Positions 1 through 11,500 of a stretch of DNA of 64,000 nt are shown here, piece after piece (position 1 is the first letter of the stretch; the number at the start of each line of letters is the position of its first letter). Made by a program: the position numbers and the translations under genes. The stretch comes from Lepisosteus oculatus (lineage: Eukaryota; Chordata; Actinopteri; Semionotiformes; Lepisosteidae). The notes under the pieces are model-generated. The model was not told the DNA's origin and ran no database searches. It saw only the letters and a program-made list of their open reading frames with translations. The stretch lies in contig NW_027168298.1 of the NCBI RefSeq assembly GCF_040954835.1, positions 310,001 through 374,000 of the forward strand, in the 5' to 3' direction.

Positions 1-32
1 CCTTCCTGTATCTGATTTTGGACCAAGCACAT

Positions 33-196
33 CAGGGGAGAGCGCGAACGCAGTCCCCCACTACCAGAAATTATGCAGTCGAGATTCCCACATTTGGGGA
101 ATTCGCAGGGGTCAGCACAGCCGGAGTGCAATGGCCGAGCCTCGCCCTGGGTGAACCTCCTTCTTGATCAAGGTATCTCCCCTGCCAGGTAAGTAT
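33..196 (-). ncRNA. RNU1: U1 snRNA gene, copy 1
   Basis: U1 snRNA pairs with the 5' splice site in the spliceosome. Read on the minus strand, the gene starts ATACTTACCTGGCAG (splice-site recognition sequence ACUUACCUG) and ends CGCGCTCTCCCCTG, exactly 164 nt, the normal vertebrate length. The U1A loop ATTGCAC and the Sm site AATTTCTGG are intact. Stem-loop I differs from human U1 at a few positions. A 3'-box-like GTCCAAAATCAGA lies just downstream (11-23, minus strand), and an octamer sits 234 bp upstream, so this is a pol II snRNA gene with its control elements rather than a retrocopy. It points towards the 3' end of the 5S gene of the preceding unit. Confidence 0.97.
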
Positions 197-429
197 GAGT
201 TAAACAGGCCCCTGCAAGCGGCCCGCACCCACAGCACAAATCGCGCAGCCTAGGCCACCTCCTCGCCCCGCACGCCACCGCCTCCTGCTGGGCCCACTCT
301 TTCACACACTCACACGCCACACTAACACTCAAAAGTGTGGGCAAAACGAGAAAACGAGCGCGCCGTTTCCTACACATCTGCAGTCGCCGTTGCGCATTCG
401 CAGCATGTCCCGGGATGCAATTCGGCCTC

Positions 430-437
430 ATTTGCAT
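430..437. promoter_or_regulatory. Octamer element of U1 copy 1
   Basis: ATTTGCAT (reverse of ATGCAAAT) 234 bp upstream of the U1 start at 196. This is the usual position of the Oct-1 site in the distal sequence element of vertebrate pol II snRNA genes. Confidence 0.8.
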
Positions 438-1092
438 AACTCCAGACCGGCAGATCGCCACGCAAGCTCGCGACGTGCGCCTGCCACACACCGAACAAAC
501 CTTTTCAGCAATTTCCAAAAAACGGGCCTGCTCGCCTGCCCACAAGGCTCCGTCTCTTACCTGTTCTCCAGAGCCTGCTGCCTTCTGTGCTTTTCTCTCG
601 GCACCGCTGCAGTGCACACAACTCCTGCAGCGGGAGGGGGGGAGAAAGTTCCCGCTCTCCGCCGCAGGGAAGGCTCGCTCCGTGCGCACACGTCCTTTCG
701 ATGCCAGTCCAACAAGTGCTCCGCATTAGCTGCGTCGGGGCTCCGGCGTGTCGCACCTCACCTCACCTCGCACTGCCCCCCTCCTTGAATGTCTGCCGCT
801 GGGCATGCCCCGCTCTCCTCCGCCTTATCTTATCGCGTGTGAGCACCGACAATGGCCACAATGCCGGGGAATGGCACCTGTAAAGTGTTAATTGGGGCAC
901 AGGAACAGCCCGTCTCGTCTCGGGGAGGCCGGCTTCAGAGACAATACAGCAAACACAGCGGGGCGGGGGAAGAAGACGACACCACACATGCGGGTACATT
1001 CAGCTCCGGCGGGAACGAGACATTTGTCGGTCTTTTCAAGTGCCGAGAGCCGAGCAATCCTTCACTTGTATCGTTTCTCCCCGGTGACTAGA

Positions 1093-1500
1093 TCTGGCCC
1101 TGCGACTCTCGACTGGGCTCACCCCCGGGGCAGCCCAGCAGGTGTGAGCCTGGCCGGCACCCGGATGGGAGATTCCACCCCGGAAAAGCTCCGGTTGCTG
1201 CTGCTCCTGCAAGAGGTGTGACTGGGACCAGTAGGGAGTGCTCACCCTGCGGGCTGTGTGGCTCTCTTACGCCCCAGCCTCCTGATGGCGACACTCTGCT
1301 GCACAAACAGGCGCCGTCCTTCGGGGGAGGCGTCAAACCGAGGTCCCGACCCTCCTTGGCCATTAGGAAACCCCAGGGCGTCTCTCAAAAAGAGACGCCG
1401 GGGGTGTCCCTCTGGTGTTAGTGCTCCCCTTTACCCATCAGTCGGGGTCTCCTCCTAATCCCCGTCTCACCTGTAACAATCAATGACGAGGCCCCCCTGT
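1093..1500 (+). repeat. 5S-derived SINE relic in the spacer, unit 1
   Basis: The head GTGTGAGCCTGGCCGGCACC and the following GGATGGGAGA match the 3' half of 5S rRNA. The body then follows a SINE type widespread in fish: GGGGCGCTCACCCTGCGG-like core, ATGGCGACACT, a GGCGCCGTCCTTCGG box, GAGGTCC, and a short hairpin GCGTCTCTCAAAAAGAGACGC. It is diverged and lacks clear target-site repeats, so it is an old insertion now fixed in the unit. Limits are approximate. Confidence 0.7.
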
Positions 1501-2004
1501 CCGTGAGATTTAGTACTCGCGCAAGAGACCGGGGGCAGAGCGCGAACGCGGTCCCCCGCCCCCCACAAAGTGCGCGCTCCGGGTTCCCTCTCGGGGCCCT
1601 GCAACACAGCGGAAGGGCAGCGAGAAGGAGCCTCTTGCTCTGACGCCCCAAGGCCACAAGAGGGCGGAGGCGCCGCGCGCCCGGCCGACGTGTTGGACCG
1701 GTGCGCTTTACGTGCTGAAATAAACACGCGAAAGCCCCGAAATGTTTCCAGAGTGCTGTGCACTGGAGGTTTTTGTCTGGTGAAGACTTGCCTGGTGCTC
1801 CTCCGTGCAGATTGTTTGTCCTCCTCCAGTGCGGGACGAGCCAACACAAGGTAGCGCATTCGCCAACATCCAGGCATGCAATGCGATTTGGAAAGCAGCT
1901 CCTTTCCAAAGAGTTGCACACGAACGATCCTTCAGTCCCGCTCGGGGGGCACGGAACCCCCGCCACACACAGCTTCAAGTAGCGAGTCAGGCGCCGGGGC
2001 TTTC

Positions 2005-2125
2005 GCTTATGGCCACACCACCCTGAACACGCCCGATCTCGTCTGATCTCGGAAGCTAAGCAGCGTCGGGCCTGGTTAGTACTTGGATGGGAGACTGCCT
2101 GGGAATACCAGGTGCTGTAAGCTTT
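2005..2125 (+). rRNA. 5S rRNA: 5S rRNA gene, copy 1
   Basis: A 121-nt 5S rRNA gene. The internal control region is complete (AGCTAAGCAGCGTCGGGCC, TGGATGGGAGACTGCCTGGG) and the 3' end GTAAGCTTT runs into the T run that ends pol III transcription at 2123-2126. Position 6 is T (GCTTAT), giving a G-U pair in helix I, whereas copy 3 has C. The product is part of the large ribosomal subunit. Confidence 0.97.
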
Positions 2126-2759
2126 TGCTCTCCCGGCCAGCAGGGGTCGCCGTTGGTGCCGTAGGCTTTGGGAGGAAAACCTGCAGGATGGAAAGGTGAT
2201 CTATAGCCTCATCTCTAGAGATGTTTTGTTGCTGTGGCATGTGTGTGACCCATATTCCAAAAAAAAAACCCGTCTGTAAAACGAATATCGAAGCTGCCTC
2301 TAAATCTGCAAATGAAGATGAGTCGATAAACCACTCGTTTTTCGTATAACTAGACATATATTCATTTGTTACCGATTTCATTCATTGAGCACGGATACAA
2401 TAGAGGTACAGCCATTCACTGTTTGACATGTCTGCACTGGTACAGAACCGAGCAATCAGAAAACGGGTGAAACTGTCTTTAGACTCAGCATACAGTACCG
2501 AGGCCCCCCATGACCAAATAAAGGCTAACCTCGATAATCAGCCTAAAGAACGCAGACTACAGCAAAACGACTGACTTTGAAAAGGGAATGAACGTCCGGA
2601 AGGAGTAGTGGAACTAGCTTGAGATGCTTCTCCGGACCCCTAACTAAAAGCCAGCGAGAACCAGCAGCGGCGTCCACTCCTGTCGAACCGGGATCCTTCC
2701 GCAGCCACGCAGCTCGTGGTGTCCTAACCTTCCTGTATCTGATTTTGGACCAAGCACAT
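2126..2759. other. Spacer between 5S and the next U1
   Basis: About 630 bp between the convergent 5S and U1 3' ends. It contains an A run at about 2260-2269 and the 3' box of the next U1. I see no gene. The equivalents are 4852-5485 and 7578-8211. Confidence 0.6.
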
Positions 2760-2923
2760 CAGGGGAGAGCGCGAACGCAGTCCCCCACTACCAGAAATTA
2801 TGCAGTCGAGATTCCCACATTTGGGGAATTCGCAGGGGTCAGCACAGCCGGAGTGCAATGGCCGAGCCTCGCCCTGGGTGAACCTCCTTCTTGATCAAGG
2901 TATCTCCCCTGCCAGGTAAGTAT
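2760..2923 (-). ncRNA. RNU1: U1 snRNA gene, copy 2
   Basis: Full 164-nt U1 gene, the same as copy 1 in the splice-site sequence, U1A loop and Sm site. It has its own octamer at 3157-3164 and a 3' box just below 2760. It belongs to unit 2 and is convergent with the 5S gene at 2005-2125. Confidence 0.97.
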
Positions 2924-3156
2924 GAGTTAAACAGGCCCCTGCAAGCGGCCCGCACCCACAGCACAAATCGCGCAGCCTAGGCCACCTCCTCGCCCCGCAC
3001 GCCACCGCCTCCTGCTGGGCCCACTCTTTCACACACTCACACGCCACACTAACACTCAAAAGTGTGGGCAAAACGAGAAAACGAGCGCGCCGTTTCCTAC
3101 ACATCTGCAGTCGCCGTTGCGCATTCGCAGCATGTCCCGGGATGCAATTCGGCCTC

Positions 3157-3164
3157 ATTTGCAT
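3157..3164. promoter_or_regulatory. Octamer element of U1 copy 2
   Basis: ATTTGCAT 234 bp upstream of the U1 start at 2923, same place as in unit 1. Confidence 0.8.
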
Positions 3165-3818
3165 AACTCCAGACCGGCAGATCGCCACGCAAGCTCGCGA
3201 CGTGCGCCTGCCACACACCGAACAAACCTTTTCAGCAATTTCCAAAAAACGGGCCTGCTCGCCTGCCCACAAGGCTCCGTCTCTTACCTGTTCTCCAGAG
3301 CCTGCTGCCTTCTGTGCTTTTCTCTCGGCACCGCTGCAGTGCACACAACTCCTGCAGCGGGAGGGGGGGAGAAAGTTCCCGCTCTCCGCCGCAGGGAAGG
3401 CTCGCTCCGTGCGCACACGTCCTTTCGATGCCAGTCCAACAAGTGCTCCGCATTAGCTGCGTCGGGGCTCCGGCGTGTCGCACCTCACCTCACCTCGCAC
3501 TGCCCCCTCCTTGAATGTCTGCCGCTGGGCATGCCCCGCTCTCCTCCGCCTTATCTTATCGCGTGTGAGCACCGACAATGGCCACAATGCCGGGGAATGG
3601 CACCTGTAAAGTGTTAATTGGGGCACAGGAACAGCCCGTCTCGTCTCGGGGGGGCCGGCTTCAGAGACAATACAGCAAACACAGCGGGGCGGGGGAAGAA
3701 GACGACACCACACATGCGGGTACATTCAGCTCCGGCGGGAACGAGACATTTGTCGGTCTTTTCAAGTGCCGAGAGCCGAGCAATCCTTCACTTGTATCGT
3801 TTCTCCCCGGTGACTAGA

Positions 3819-4226
3819 TCTGGCCCTGCGACTCTCGACTGGGCTCACCCCCGGGGCAGCCCAGCAGGTGTGAGCCTGGCCGGCACCCGGATGGGAGATT
3901 CCACCCCGGAAAAGCTCCGGTTGCTGCTGCTCCTGCAAGAGGTGTGACTGGGACCAGTAGGGAGTGCTCACCCTGCGGGCTGTGTGGCTCTCTTACGCCC
4001 CAGCCTCCTGATGGCGACACTCTGCTGCACAAACAGGCGCCGTCCTTCGGGGGAGGCGTCAAACCGAGGTCCCGACCCTCCTTGGCCATTAGGAAACCCC
4101 AGGGCGTCTCTCAAAAAGAGACGCCGGGGGTGTCCCTCTGGTGTTAGTGCTCCCCTTTACCCATCAGTCGGGGTCTCCTCCTAATCCCCGTCTCACCTGT
4201 AACAATCAATGACGAGGCCCCCCTGT
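3819..4226 (+). repeat. 5S-derived SINE relic, unit 2
   Basis: Copy of the unit 1 SINE relic at the same offset in the unit, nearly unchanged. It was copied by array amplification, not by a fresh insertion. Confidence 0.7.
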
Positions 4227-4730
4227 CCGTGAGATTTAGTACTCGCGCAAGAGACCGGGGGCAGAGCGCGAACGCGGTCCCCCGCCCCCCACAAAGTGCG
4301 CGCTCCGGGTTCCCTCTCGGGGCCCTGCAACACAGCGGAAGGGCAGCGAGAAGGAGCCTCTTGCTCTGACGCCGCAAGGCCACAAGAGGGCGGAGGCGCC
4401 GCGCGCCCGGCCGACGTGTTGGACCGGTGCGCTTTACGTGCTGAAATAAACACGCGAAAGCCCCGAAATGTTTCCAGAGTGCTGTGCACTGGAGGTTTTT
4501 GTCTGGTGAAGACTTGCCTGGTGCTCCTCCGTGCAGATTGTTTGTCCTCCTCCAGTGCGGGACGAGCCAACACAAGGTAGCGCATTCGCCAACATCCAGG
4601 CATGCAATGCGATTTGGAAAGCAGCTCCTTTCCAAAGAGTTGCACACGAACGATCCTTCAGTCCCGCTCGGGGGGCACGGAACCCCCGCCACACACAGCT
4701 TCAAGTAGCGAGTCAGGCGCCGGGGCTTTC

Positions 4731-4851
4731 GCTTATGGCCACACCACCCTGAACACGCCCGATCTCGTCTGATCTCGGAAGCTAAGCAGCGTCGGGCCTG
4801 GTTAGTACTTGGATGGGAGACTGCCTGGGAATACCAGGTGCTGTAAGCTTT
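4731..4851 (+). rRNA. 5S rRNA: 5S rRNA gene, copy 2
   Basis: 121-nt 5S gene of unit 2, same sequence as copy 1 including T at position 6, followed by a T run at 4849-4852 as pol III terminator. Confidence 0.97.
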
Positions 4852-5485
4852 TGCTCTCCCGGCCAGCAGGGGTCGCCGTTGGTGCCGTAGGCTTTGGGAG
4901 GAAAACCTGCAGGATGGAAAGGTGATCTATAGCCTCATCTCTAGAGATGTTTTGTTGCTGTGGCATGTGTGTGACCCATATTCCAAAAAAAAAACCCGTC
5001 TGTAAAACGAATATCGAAGCTGCCTCTAAATCTGCAAATGAAGATGAGTCGATAAACCACTCGTTTTTCGTATACCTAGACATATATTCATTTGTTACCG
5101 ATTTCATTCATTGAGCACGGATACAATAGAGGTACAGCCATTCACTGTTTGACATGTCTGCACTGGTACAGAACCGAGCAATCAGAAAACGGGTGAAACT
5201 GTCTTTAGACTCAGCATACAGTACCGAGGCCCCCCATGACCAAATAAAGGCTAAACTCGATAATCAGCCTAAAGAACGCAGACTACAGCAAAACGACTGA
5301 CTTTGAAAAGGGAATGAACGTCCGGAAGGAGTAGTGGAACTAGCTTGAGATGCTTCTCCGGACCCCTAACTAAAAGCCAGCGAGAACCAGCAGCGGCGTC
5401 CACTCCTGTCGAACCGGGATCCTTCCGCAGCCACGCAGCTCGTGGTGTCCTAACCTTCCTGTATCTGATTTTGGACCAAGCACAT

Positions 5486-5649
5486 CAGGGGAGAGCGCGA
5501 ACGCAGTCCCCCACTACCAGAAATTATGCAGTCGAGATTCCCACATTTGGGGAATTCGCAGGGGTCAGCACAGCCGGAGTGCAATGGCCGAGCCTCGCCC
5601 TGGGTGAACCTCCTTCTTGATCAAGGTATCTCCCCTGCCAGGTAAGTAT
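5486..5649 (-). ncRNA. RNU1: U1 snRNA gene, copy 3
   Basis: Full 164-nt U1 gene of unit 3 with intact splice-site sequence, U1A loop and Sm site. Octamer at 5883-5890; 3' box just below 5486. Confidence 0.97.
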
Positions 5650-5882
5650 GAGTTAAACAGGCCCCTGCAAGCGGCCCGCACCCACAGCACAAATCGCGCA
5701 GCCTAGGCCACCTCCTCGCCCCGCACGCCACCGCCTCCTGCTGGGCCCACTCTTTCACACACTCACACGCCACACTAACACTCAAAAGTGTGGGCAAAAC
5801 GAGAAAACGAGCGCGCCGTTTCCTACACATCTGCAGTCGCCGTTGCGCATTCGCAGCATGTCCCGGGATGCAATTCGGCCTC

Positions 5883-5890
5883 ATTTGCAT
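5883..5890. promoter_or_regulatory. Octamer element of U1 copy 3
   Basis: ATTTGCAT 234 bp upstream of the U1 start at 5649. Confidence 0.8.
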
Positions 5891-6544
5891 AACTCCAGAC
5901 CGGCAGATCGCCACGCAAGCTCGCGACGTGCGCCTGCCACACACCGAACAAACCTTTTCAGCAATTTCCAAAAAACGGGCCTGCTCGCCTGCCCACAAGG
6001 CTCCGTCTCTTACCTGCTCTCCAGAGCCTGCTGCCTTCTGTGCTTTTCTCTCGGCACCGCTGCAGTGCACACAACTCCTGCAGCGGGAGGGGGGGAGAAA
6101 GTTCCCGCGCTCCGCCGCAGGGAAGGCTCGCTCCGTGCGCACACGTCCTTTCGATGCCAGTCCAACAAGTGCTCCGCATTAGCTGCGTCGGGGCTCCGGC
6201 GTGTCGCACCTCACCTCACCTCGCACTGCCCCCTCCTTGAATGTCTGCCGCTGGGCATGCCCCGCTCTCCTCCGCCTTATCTTATCGCGTGTGAGCACCG
6301 ACAATGGCCACAATGCCGGGGAATGGCACCTGTAAAGTGTTAATTGGGGCACAGGAACAGCCCGTCTCGTCTCGGGGGGGCCGGCTTCAGAGACAATACA
6401 GCAAACACAGCGGGGCGGGGGAAGAAGACGACACCACACATGCGGGTACATTCAGCTCCGGCGGGAACGAGACATTTGTCGGTCTTTTCAAGTGCCGAGA
6501 GCCGAGCAATCCTTCACTTGTATCGTTTCTCCCCGGTGACTAGA

Positions 6545-6952
6545 TCTGGCCCTGCGACTCTCGACTGGGCTCACCCCCGGGGCAGCCCAGCAGGTGTGAG
6601 CCTGGCCGGCACCCGGATGGGAGATTCCACCCCGGAAAAGCTCCGGTTGCTGCTGCTCCTGCAAGAGGTGTGACTGGGACCAGTAGGGAGCGCTCACCCT
6701 GCGGGCTGTGTGGCTCTCTTACGCCCCAGCCTCCTGATGGCGACACTCTGCTGCACAAACAGGCGCCGTCCTTCGGGGGAGGCGTCAAACCGAGGTCCCG
6801 ACCCTCCTTGGCCATTAGGAAACCCCAGGGCGTCTCTCAAAAAGAGACGCCGTGGGTGTCCCTCTGGTGTTAGTGCTCCCCTTTACCCATCAGTCGGGGT
6901 CTCCTCCTAATCCCCGTCTCACCTGTAACAATCAATGACGAGGCCCCCCTGT
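6545..6952 (+). repeat. 5S-derived SINE relic, unit 3
   Basis: Third copy of the spacer SINE relic. It differs from the others at single positions, for example CGTGGG in place of CGGGGG after the hairpin. Confidence 0.7.
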
Positions 6953-7456
6953 CCGTGAGATTTAGTACTCGCGCAAGAGACCGGGGGCAGAGCGCGAACG
7001 CGGTCCCCCGCCCCCCACAAAGTGCGCGCTCCGGGTTCCCTCTCGGGGCCCTGCAACACAGCGGAAGGGCAGCGAGAAGGAGCCTCTTGCTCTGACGCCG
7101 CAAGGCCACAAGAGGGCGGAGGCGCCGTGCGCCCGGCCGACGTGTTGGACCGGTGCGCTTTACGTGCTGAAATAAACACGCGAAAGCCCCGAAATGTTTC
7201 CAGAGTGCTGTGCACTGGAGGTTTTTGTCTGGTGAAGACTTGCCTGGTGCTCCTCCGTGCAGATTGTTTGTCCTCCTCCAGTGCGGGACGAGCCAACACA
7301 AGGGAGCGCATTCGCCAACATCCAGGCACGCAATGCGATTTGGAAAGCAGCTCCTTTCCAAAGAGTGGCACACGAACGATCCTTCAGTCCCGCTCGGGGA
7401 GCACGGAACCCCCGCCACACACAGCTTCAAGTAGCGAGTCAGGCGCCGGGGCTTTT

Positions 7457-7577
7457 GCTTACGGCCACACCACCCTGAACACGCCCGATCTCGTCTGATC
7501 TCGGAAGCTAAGCAGCGTCGGGCCTGGTTAGTACTTGGATGGGAGACTGCCTGGGAATACCAGGTGCTGTAAGCTTT
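7457..7577 (+). rRNA. 5S rRNA: 5S rRNA gene, copy 3
   Basis: 121-nt 5S gene of unit 3. It starts GCTTACGGCC, so position 6 is C and pairs normally in helix I. The internal promoter is intact and a T run follows at 7575-7578. Confidence 0.97.
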
Positions 7578-8211
7578 TGCTCTCCCGGCCAGCAGGGGTC
7601 GCCGTTGGTGCCGTAGGCTTTGGGAGGAAAACCTGCAGGATGGAAAGGTGATCTATAGCCTCATCTCTAGAGATGTTTTGTTGCTGTGGCATGTGTGTGA
7701 CCCATATTCCAAAAAAAAAACCCGTCTGTAAAACGAATATCGAAGCTGCCTCTAAATCTGCAAATGAAGATGAGTCGATAAACCACTCGTTTTTCGTATA
7801 ACTAGACATATATTCATTTGTTACCGATTTCATTCATTGAGCACGGATACAATAGAGGTACAGCCATTCACTGTTTGACATGTCTGCACTGGTACAGAAC
7901 CGAGCAATCAGAAAACGGGTGAAACTGTCTTTAGACTCAGCATACAGTACCGAGGCCCCCCATGACCAAATAAAGGCTAACCTCGATAATCAGCCTAAAG
8001 AACGCAGACTACAGCAAAACGACTGACTTTGAAAAGGGAATGAACGTCCGGAAGGAGTAGTGGAACTAGCTTGAGATGCTTCTCCGGACCCCTAACTAAA
8101 AGCCAGCGAGAACCAGCAGCGGCGTCCACTCCTGTCGAACCAGGATCCTTCCGCAGCCACGCAGCTCGTGGTGTCCTAACCTTCCTGTATCTGATTTTGG
8201 ACCAAGCACAT

Positions 8212-8336
8212 CAGGGGAGAGCGCGAACGCAGTCCCCCACTACCAGAAATTATGCAGTCGAGATTCCCACATTTGGGGAATTCGCAGGGGTCAGCACAGC
8301 CGGAGTGCAATGGCCGAGCCTCGCCCTGGGTGAACC
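8212..8336 (-). pseudogene. U1 snRNA gene copy 4, 3' part, split by a LINE
   Basis: This is the 3' 125 nt of U1 from GGTTCACCC to the 3' end, including the U1A loop and Sm site. The gene then breaks at 8336/8337 where LINE sequence begins. The missing 5' part continues at 13479. Seven U1 bases between the two parts (AGAAGGA, sense strand) are absent. The gene cannot make a normal U1. Confidence 0.95.
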
Positions 8337-8540
8337 GATTTCGATTTTTAAGAACTTTATTTTCTTTTCACAAAAAAATACAGGACATCACAAATCAGAA
8401 AGCTTTACATTCATATACATACTTAAAACAGTATATATGATCACATCTCATTACATTTTGACATGGTAACAGTTACATAGCAACAATTTTCTTTTTTTCT
8501 GGTGCAAATCACATTCTTTACTTAAACTTGATAATGTTTT

Positions 8541-11500
8541 TCACAGTTTCTTGAGATATTGACCTATGCTCTCTATTTCCCACAGATTTTCTGGTTCCTC
8601 CCTCCCTTCTCTCCACAGATCTCTGAGGTAATAGTTCTCTCGGGTGATGAACAGGGCCAGGCTACCTGCTGCCTTGACTGGGATCTCGATGCCTTTGAAC
8701 AGCCCCATGTTCCTCACTCTCCACAGGGCAACTTTCCCACTGTTCACCACGGCCCAGATCCTGTCAAACACGTCAGGAGGAAGTTTGACAGGAGAGATGC
8801 CGTATATGACGAAAGCAGCGGTCAGGGTAAATTGGGGCGAGAGAGCCAGCAACCAATCTTCAAACTGTGCCCAGAAGGCCTTAGCAAAAAAGCAGGACCA
8901 CAGGAGATGGGATACAGTCTCCTCCTCGCCGCAGCCCACCCTAACGCAGCGAGGGCTGGGGGTGAGGCCCCTACGGTACAAGAAAGTTCGTACCGGTAAG
9001 CACTGGTGGACGACACTCCAGGCTAAATCTCTGTGAATGTTGCACAGAAACTTAGAGGATGTGTGTTTCCACACCTTCCTTGTTTGGGCTGATGTTAAAA
9101 TGCCCACATGGGTCTGCCTATTGTTCTGGGGTGCAACGAAATCTTCCAGTTTTTGGACGCTGACATCTCGGAGGGGAATATGGCCAATTGGGTGAGATCT
9201 TAGAAAACTTTTAACTGTCCCATAAATTGCAGGGCATGTGTCAGAGAGTGGGACGTCCAGCTTGGGTCTGACACCCCACACTCTGAACACCTCCCTACCT
9301 ACCCAGAGCCTGGAAAAATAAGTCCAGGTACGCGCTGCAGGTGCTGTTGCAAAGCCTCTCAGCACAGAGGCCAGGAAAATGCACAGCAGCTTCGTAGCAA
9401 TATCTGGGACAGACTTCCCCCCTGAGGGTAGCGGCCTGTACATTATTTCCCTTCTGAGTCTTTCCTGCTTCCCACCCCATAGAAATTGAAACATCAATCT
9501 CCTCAGCACCGCCGCAACACGGTGTGGGATTGGGAAGGTAGAAGCCAGAAAAATCAAGACAGGCAAGAGCTCGGCTTTGATGACCAGCACCTTCCCTGTC
9601 ATGGTGAGGTCTCGGTCCTTCCATTGCATCAGTTTTTTGTTTAAGATTGGCAATTTGTTCTGCCAATTTACTGTTCCCATCTCTTCTCCAAAATACACCC
9701 CCAGGACCTTAATTCTCTTCTCTTGCAGCCTGAGATCATGTCCTTCTTTTGGCTCCCTCCAGTTCTGATAAAAAATCTCACTCTTAGATTTGTTAATTTT
9801 TGCGGAGGAAGCCAAAGAGAAACGATCACAGCACTGCAGAGCTCTGCTAATTGAGGCATTGTCAGAGAGGAGCAGGGTGACGTCATCCATGTATAGAGAT
9901 GTCTTTACCTCTCCTCCCCCACTTCCAGGCACTGGTATCCCATTAATGGCCTGATCCTGGCGCAAGGCACAGGCTAAGGGCTCCATAGCCAAAACGCATA
10001 ACAAGGGGGATAATGGGCAGCCCTGCCTCACCCCTGAACAGACTTCAAAGGGGCGTGATCTATTGCCATTAACCATGACTCTGCTGTTGCTACCTGTGTA
10101 CAGCAGGTTAATCCACTTTCTCATGATGGGGCCAAACTTCATGTGCTCAAGTCCCGATGTTAAGTACTGCCGGTTTAGGCGGTCAAAGGCCTTTTCTAGG
10201 TCTACACCTAAAATGCAAAGAGGGAGGGAGCGATCCTCAGAGTACAGACAGACATCCCTCAACAAGGCCAGGTTGTCGCTCATCAGGCGTCCTGCTATCC
10301 CACAAGTCTGTTCTTTCCCTACCAGTGAGGCCACTACATTTTGTAGGTGCAGGAAAAGGGCTTTGGACAGGATCTTAGTGTCCACGCCTAACAGGCTGAG
10401 GGGTCTCCAGTTCTTTATGTCATTTTTTGCTCCTTTCTTAAACAAGAGAGAGATAGTGCCTTCTCTTAAGGAGTCAGGCAGCAATTCTGTCTTATATCTT
10501 TCCTCGAATAGGACCAGTAGCGGATCCTGAAGCAGATCCCAAAAGGTGCAATAAAATTCTTTAGGGAGCCCGTCAGCACCTGGAGTTTTCCCCTTCTGTA
10601 AGCTCTCCATAGCCTGTCTCAGCTCTTCTACTGTCAAATCCCTCTCAAGTACTTCCCTATCTTCTTCACTCAAAACGTTTTCTAGCTTTGAGGTAAAAAA
10701 ATGAATTTCTTCATCCTTTACCTCTGTAGAGCTGTACAGTCTTGAGTAGAAGGCCTTGGTGCAGGAGAGGATAGCACTCGGCTCTGTTCTCTCTCGTCCC
10801 TCCTCATCAACTACACTTTCCATGACAGACTTGGAGCCTACCACTTTCCTGAAAAAGAAGCGAGTACACTTCTCATTTTCTTCCAAGAACTGCACTCTGC
10901 CTCTTAACAGCACTCCTCGACTACTTTCTTCGGCTATGCTCCGGATGTCCTTTTTTAAAAGGGTGATATCCTCGAGCACATCGAAGCCACTGTGCAGCAT
11001 CGTGTAGAGACGCTGCAGCTGCCTCTGTTTCCTGGCTAGCACTCCTCTCCGTCTGGCAGCAGCCTTCCTTCCCTCAGCCATGAAAAAGGTCTTTGTCCTC
11101 ATCTTCACCTCCTCCCACCACTCTCCTACTGACCCGTACAGACACTGCAAGGACAGCCACTGTGATAGTTTCTCCTTGTAGCGGGATACTACCCCCTCGT
11201 TCTCTAGCAGCTTTGTGTTGAGTTTCCAGAGGCCTGGGCCAAAGACAGTCCCGCCCTGGAGTTCCACTCTACACCCTAAAGCCTGATGATCTGAGAAGAA
11301 GACAGGCTGAAGAGTGACCCCAACAACTTTCACTCTCTCTGAGACAAAGCAATAGTCAATTCTGGAGCTGCTATTCCTCCCTGACCATGTATATCCTGCT
11401 GTTGTGGGATATATACATCTATATGTGTCTGAGAGTTTAAAGTCTTGAACTAAGTTTTGCAGGGCCAGTGAGCTGGAATCCAATTTTATCGGAGAGCTAG

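Larger units (their letters stand above)
197..2004. other. Spacer between U1 and 5S (same in all units)
   Basis: About 1.8 kb, GC-rich, with many short open frames on both strands that look like by-products of base composition. It includes the U1 promoter (nearest 250 bp), a run of cytosine/guanine-rich DNA, the 5S-like SINE relic at about 1093-1500, and a segment near 1630-1980 that I do not recognise. I see no protein gene. The equivalent stretches in units 2 and 3 are 2924-4730 and 5650-7456. Confidence 0.6.
33..8336. repeat. 5S rRNA-U1 snRNA tandem repeat array
   Basis: Three head-to-tail units (33-2759, 2760-5485, 5486-8211) and the start of a fourth (8212-8336), period 2726 bp; the first unit is one base longer because of an extra C near 780. 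Each unit holds a U1 snRNA gene on the minus strand, its promoter, a long GC-rich spacer with a 5S-like SINE relic, a 5S gene on the plus strand and a short spacer. The units differ at only scattered single positions, as expected for an array kept uniform by concerted evolution. The array is open at the left window edge and stops inside the fourth U1 gene where a LINE is inserted. Confidence 0.97.

Noticed and set aside
168-7498. Long open frames (up to 186 codons) repeated in every 5S/U1 unit on both strands
   Set aside because: They overlap U1, its promoter or GC-rich spacer, occur in several frames at once, and show no domain; high GC content with few stop codons explains them.
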